Shown piece after piece: positions 5,264 to 6,835 of a DNA stretch of 6,835 nt. The translations under genes and the position numbers were made by a program. The notes under the pieces are model-generated. The model saw nothing but the letters and a program-made list of their open reading frames with translations, searched no databases and had not been told where the DNA came from. The stretch is taken from positions 1-6,835 of the forward strand of contig JAUUZT010000043.1 in assembly GCA_030589825.1 (NCBI GenBank), read 5' to 3'. This DNA is from Dehalococcoidia bacterium (GTDB taxonomy: Bacteria > Chloroflexota > Dehalococcoidia > GIF9 > AB-539-J10). Each line of letters starts with the position of its first letter. Positions within the stretch are counted from its first letter, which is position 1.

Positions 5264-6835
5264 CTTTTAATTCCGCTCCCATTTCTAATGCAGCTTTGAC
5301 CACAGCACTCTGTCCTTTTGGTTGAGAGGAACTGTTGCCCCTTCCCTTGTCAAATAAAATACATCTCACTTTATATGGTTGATTATAAACTTCTTTAATC
5401 TTTTTCTCCACCAGTCGTCTATATTCAGTCTCCTCAATTTTCTCTTTATGAAAAGAATGATAGAAACCCAATTCTAGTATGTTATCTTTTAAAGACACAA
5501 GCTCACAAGCACTACGCAAGAAAGCGTCTAGAGTTCCACCAGAACCCTCTCCTCGCAGCGAATTAATAAGTTCTTGCCAGCGACTACGCACATAATCAAT
5601 ATCCTGAATATTTTCCGACACTTCGTAAATCCCGGTGCTACCTTCATTTTCCGACGGTGAAGTACCTTTCGCAGTATGTGCAATCTCTTTCGAGGTATCT
5701 ACCCCCATCTCTATATCTCCAGTTTCCGCCACATTTCTTAATACTGCGGCCTGAATGGTATTAGCAATATTACCTGTATCCTCTTTTTGAGCAGATTGTT
5801 TAGACTGTTGCTCTGAATAGGCAGTTTTCCCTTTAACCCTACCATTGGAGGGTTGCATCGCTTTATTCTTTGAAATAACAGGCCCAATATCTCCCGATGG
5901 TTCTGTCACTCCTCTTTCTCTTAAGCCAAAGGGGGACAACACGCCTTCTACGAAAGCCAATTCCAATGGTAAAATGGAGTAACCATCCCAGTGAATATCC
6001 ATACTCGAGAAGTGTTTTATCACCTGAAGCAAATACTCAAGATCAGTATCAGCTACAACCTCTTTCATCGAAGCTAAATCTTCATTAGTAACATCTAATG
6101 CCTCGCTGCATTGACATCTGACCATCAATAAGCCACGGAGATATTGAACCAATCCCTGATTAAACTGGCGAAGGTCAATACCGTCACTATCAACACTATA
6201 TATAGTTTTTAGACCAGCAGAAATATTTCTTGCCATAAGTTGTTTCGCCAACTGAATTATCCGAGGATCGTCACTAATACCAAGTGATGTTTGAACCTGA
6301 TCCCAATCAATTTTACTGCCATAGTAAGAAAACAATTGTTGCAGCATATTCTCAGCATCGCGAAGGCTTCCTGTAGCAGCACGAGAAATAAGCTTTAATG
6401 AATCAATCTCTATCTGGAGTCCCTCCTCCTTACAAAGCAATTCCAGCTTACTCACTATTGCCATCTGCGATAAGCGACGGAAATTGAATCTCTGGCAACG
6501 AGACATAACAGTAGACAATACTTTCTGGGGCTCAGTTGTAGCTAAAATAAAAATCACCTGTGGTGGTGGTTCTTCCAGAGTTTTTAACAAACCATTAAAA
6601 GCAGCCTCAGACAACATATGCACTTCATCGATGATATACACCTTGTATCGAGCGATGCCTGGTGCATAATTCACCTTCTCGCGGAGACTACGTATTTCAG
6701 CTATCCCACCGTTGCTGGCCGCATCTATCTCAATAATATCCATGGATTTACCATCAGTGATTGCCTTGCACATCTGGCACTCATTACATGGTTCACCATT
6801 GACTTGATTAGGGCAATTGACTGCCTTAGCTAATA
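5256..6835 (-). CDS. dnaX: DNA polymerase III subunit gamma/tau (DnaX), 5' end outside window
   Basis: DnaX is the AAA+ ATPase of the clamp loader that places the beta clamp on primed DNA. 525 residues are visible; the frame is open to the window edge, and by comparison with E. coli about 57 N-terminal residues, including Walker A, lie outside. The first visible residues, LAKAVNC, open a zinc site with cysteines at visible positions 7, 16, 19 and 22 (C-X8-C-X2-C-X2-C). Then come Walker B IIDEVH (67-72), LLKTLEEPP (82-90), the sensor-1 region ILATTEPQK (96-104), the arginine-finger SRC (111-113) and sensor 2 GSLRDA (155-160). A collar domain runs to about 300, followed by a hydrophilic S/E/Q/K-rich linker (about 305-410) and a C-terminal domain with LGFYHSFHKEKIEE (455-468). 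The internal ATG at 6771-6773 is not the start, because conserved sequence continues upstream of it. No slippery site is visible in the linker; a weak one lies near the C terminus. The estimated full length is about 580 residues. Confidence 0.96.
   Translation of the reverse strand, partial: LAKAVNCPNQVNGEPCNECQMCKAITDGKSMDIIEIDAASNGGIAEIRSLREKVNYAPGIARYKVYIIDEVHMLSEAAFNGLLKTLEEPPPQVIFILATTEPQKVLSTVMSRCQRFNFRRLSQMAIVSKLELLCKEEGLQIEIDSLKLISRAATGSLRDAENMLQQLFSYYGSKIDWDQVQTSLGISDDPRIIQLAKQLMARNISAGLKTIYSVDSDGIDLRQFNQGLVQYLRGLLMVRCQCSEALDVTNEDLASMKEVVADTDLEYLLQVIKHFSSMDIHWDGYSILPLELAFVEGVLSPFGLRERGVTEPSGDIGPVISKNKAMQPSNGRVKGKTAYSEQQSKQSAQKEDTGNIANTIQAAVLRNVAETGDIEMGVDTSKEIAHTAKGTSPSENEGSTGIYEVSENIQDIDYVRSRWQELINSLRGEGSGGTLDAFLRSACELVSLKDNILELGFYHSFHKEKIEETEYRRLVEKKIKEVYNQPYKVRCILFDKGRGNSSSQPKGQSAVVKAALEMGAELKDG

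Noticed and set aside
5778..5792. CAAAAAG run in the dnaX linker as a frameshift site
   Set aside because: The run is out of the needed register (CAA AAA GAG), so tandem -1 slippage would mispair the first codon.
1..6835. CRISPR array, mobile element, tRNA/rRNA, toxin-antitoxin or defence system
   Set aside because: No regularly spaced repeats, transposase or integrase motifs, terminal inverted repeats, or structured RNA genes were seen; the window is filled by seven ordinary housekeeping-type genes.

Overview
The window is a compact, moderately AT-rich bacterial chromosome segment in which all seven recognisable genes lie on the minus strand. In transcription order, from high to low coordinates, they are dnaX (5' end outside the window), ebfC/ybaB, recR, recO, trkA, trkH and a universal stress protein gene whose last few codons run off the low-coordinate edge. 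All plus-strand open frames are short shadows of these genes. The source is clearly bacterial. The gene content would fit a Dehalococcoidia-type Chloroflexota or another deep-branching lineage, but nothing visible settles the phylum, so this is weak inference.

Block 1 (3542-6835) is a replication and repair operon. The dnaX stop overlaps the ebfC start by 8 nt, ebfC and recR are 6 nt apart, and recR and recO are 9 nt apart. dnaX encodes the clamp-loader ATPase subunit, EbfC is a nucleoid-associated DNA-binding protein, and RecR with RecO loads RecA at SSB-coated gaps. The dnaX-ebfC-recR core is common in bacteria. Having recO directly behind recR is less usual and places both partners of the RecOR complex on one message.

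Block 2 (514-3377) follows a 164-nt AT-rich gap and encodes a Trk potassium uptake system. TrkA, a tandem-RCK regulatory subunit starting at a GTG, and TrkH, the membrane channel, overlap by one nucleotide (TAATG). All expected pore loops and Rossmann glycine motifs are present.

Block 3 (1-405) is a small UspA-fold protein 108 nt downstream of trkH. Its nucleotide-binding glycine motif is degenerate. The gap before it holds a strong inverted repeat and other short palindromes. The position suggests, without proving, a role connected to potassium or stress control.

Overall this looks like a well-conserved housekeeping region. I found no mobile element, CRISPR array, RNA gene or defence system, and no convincing novel system. 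The findings are modest: gene-order, regulatory and recoding questions.
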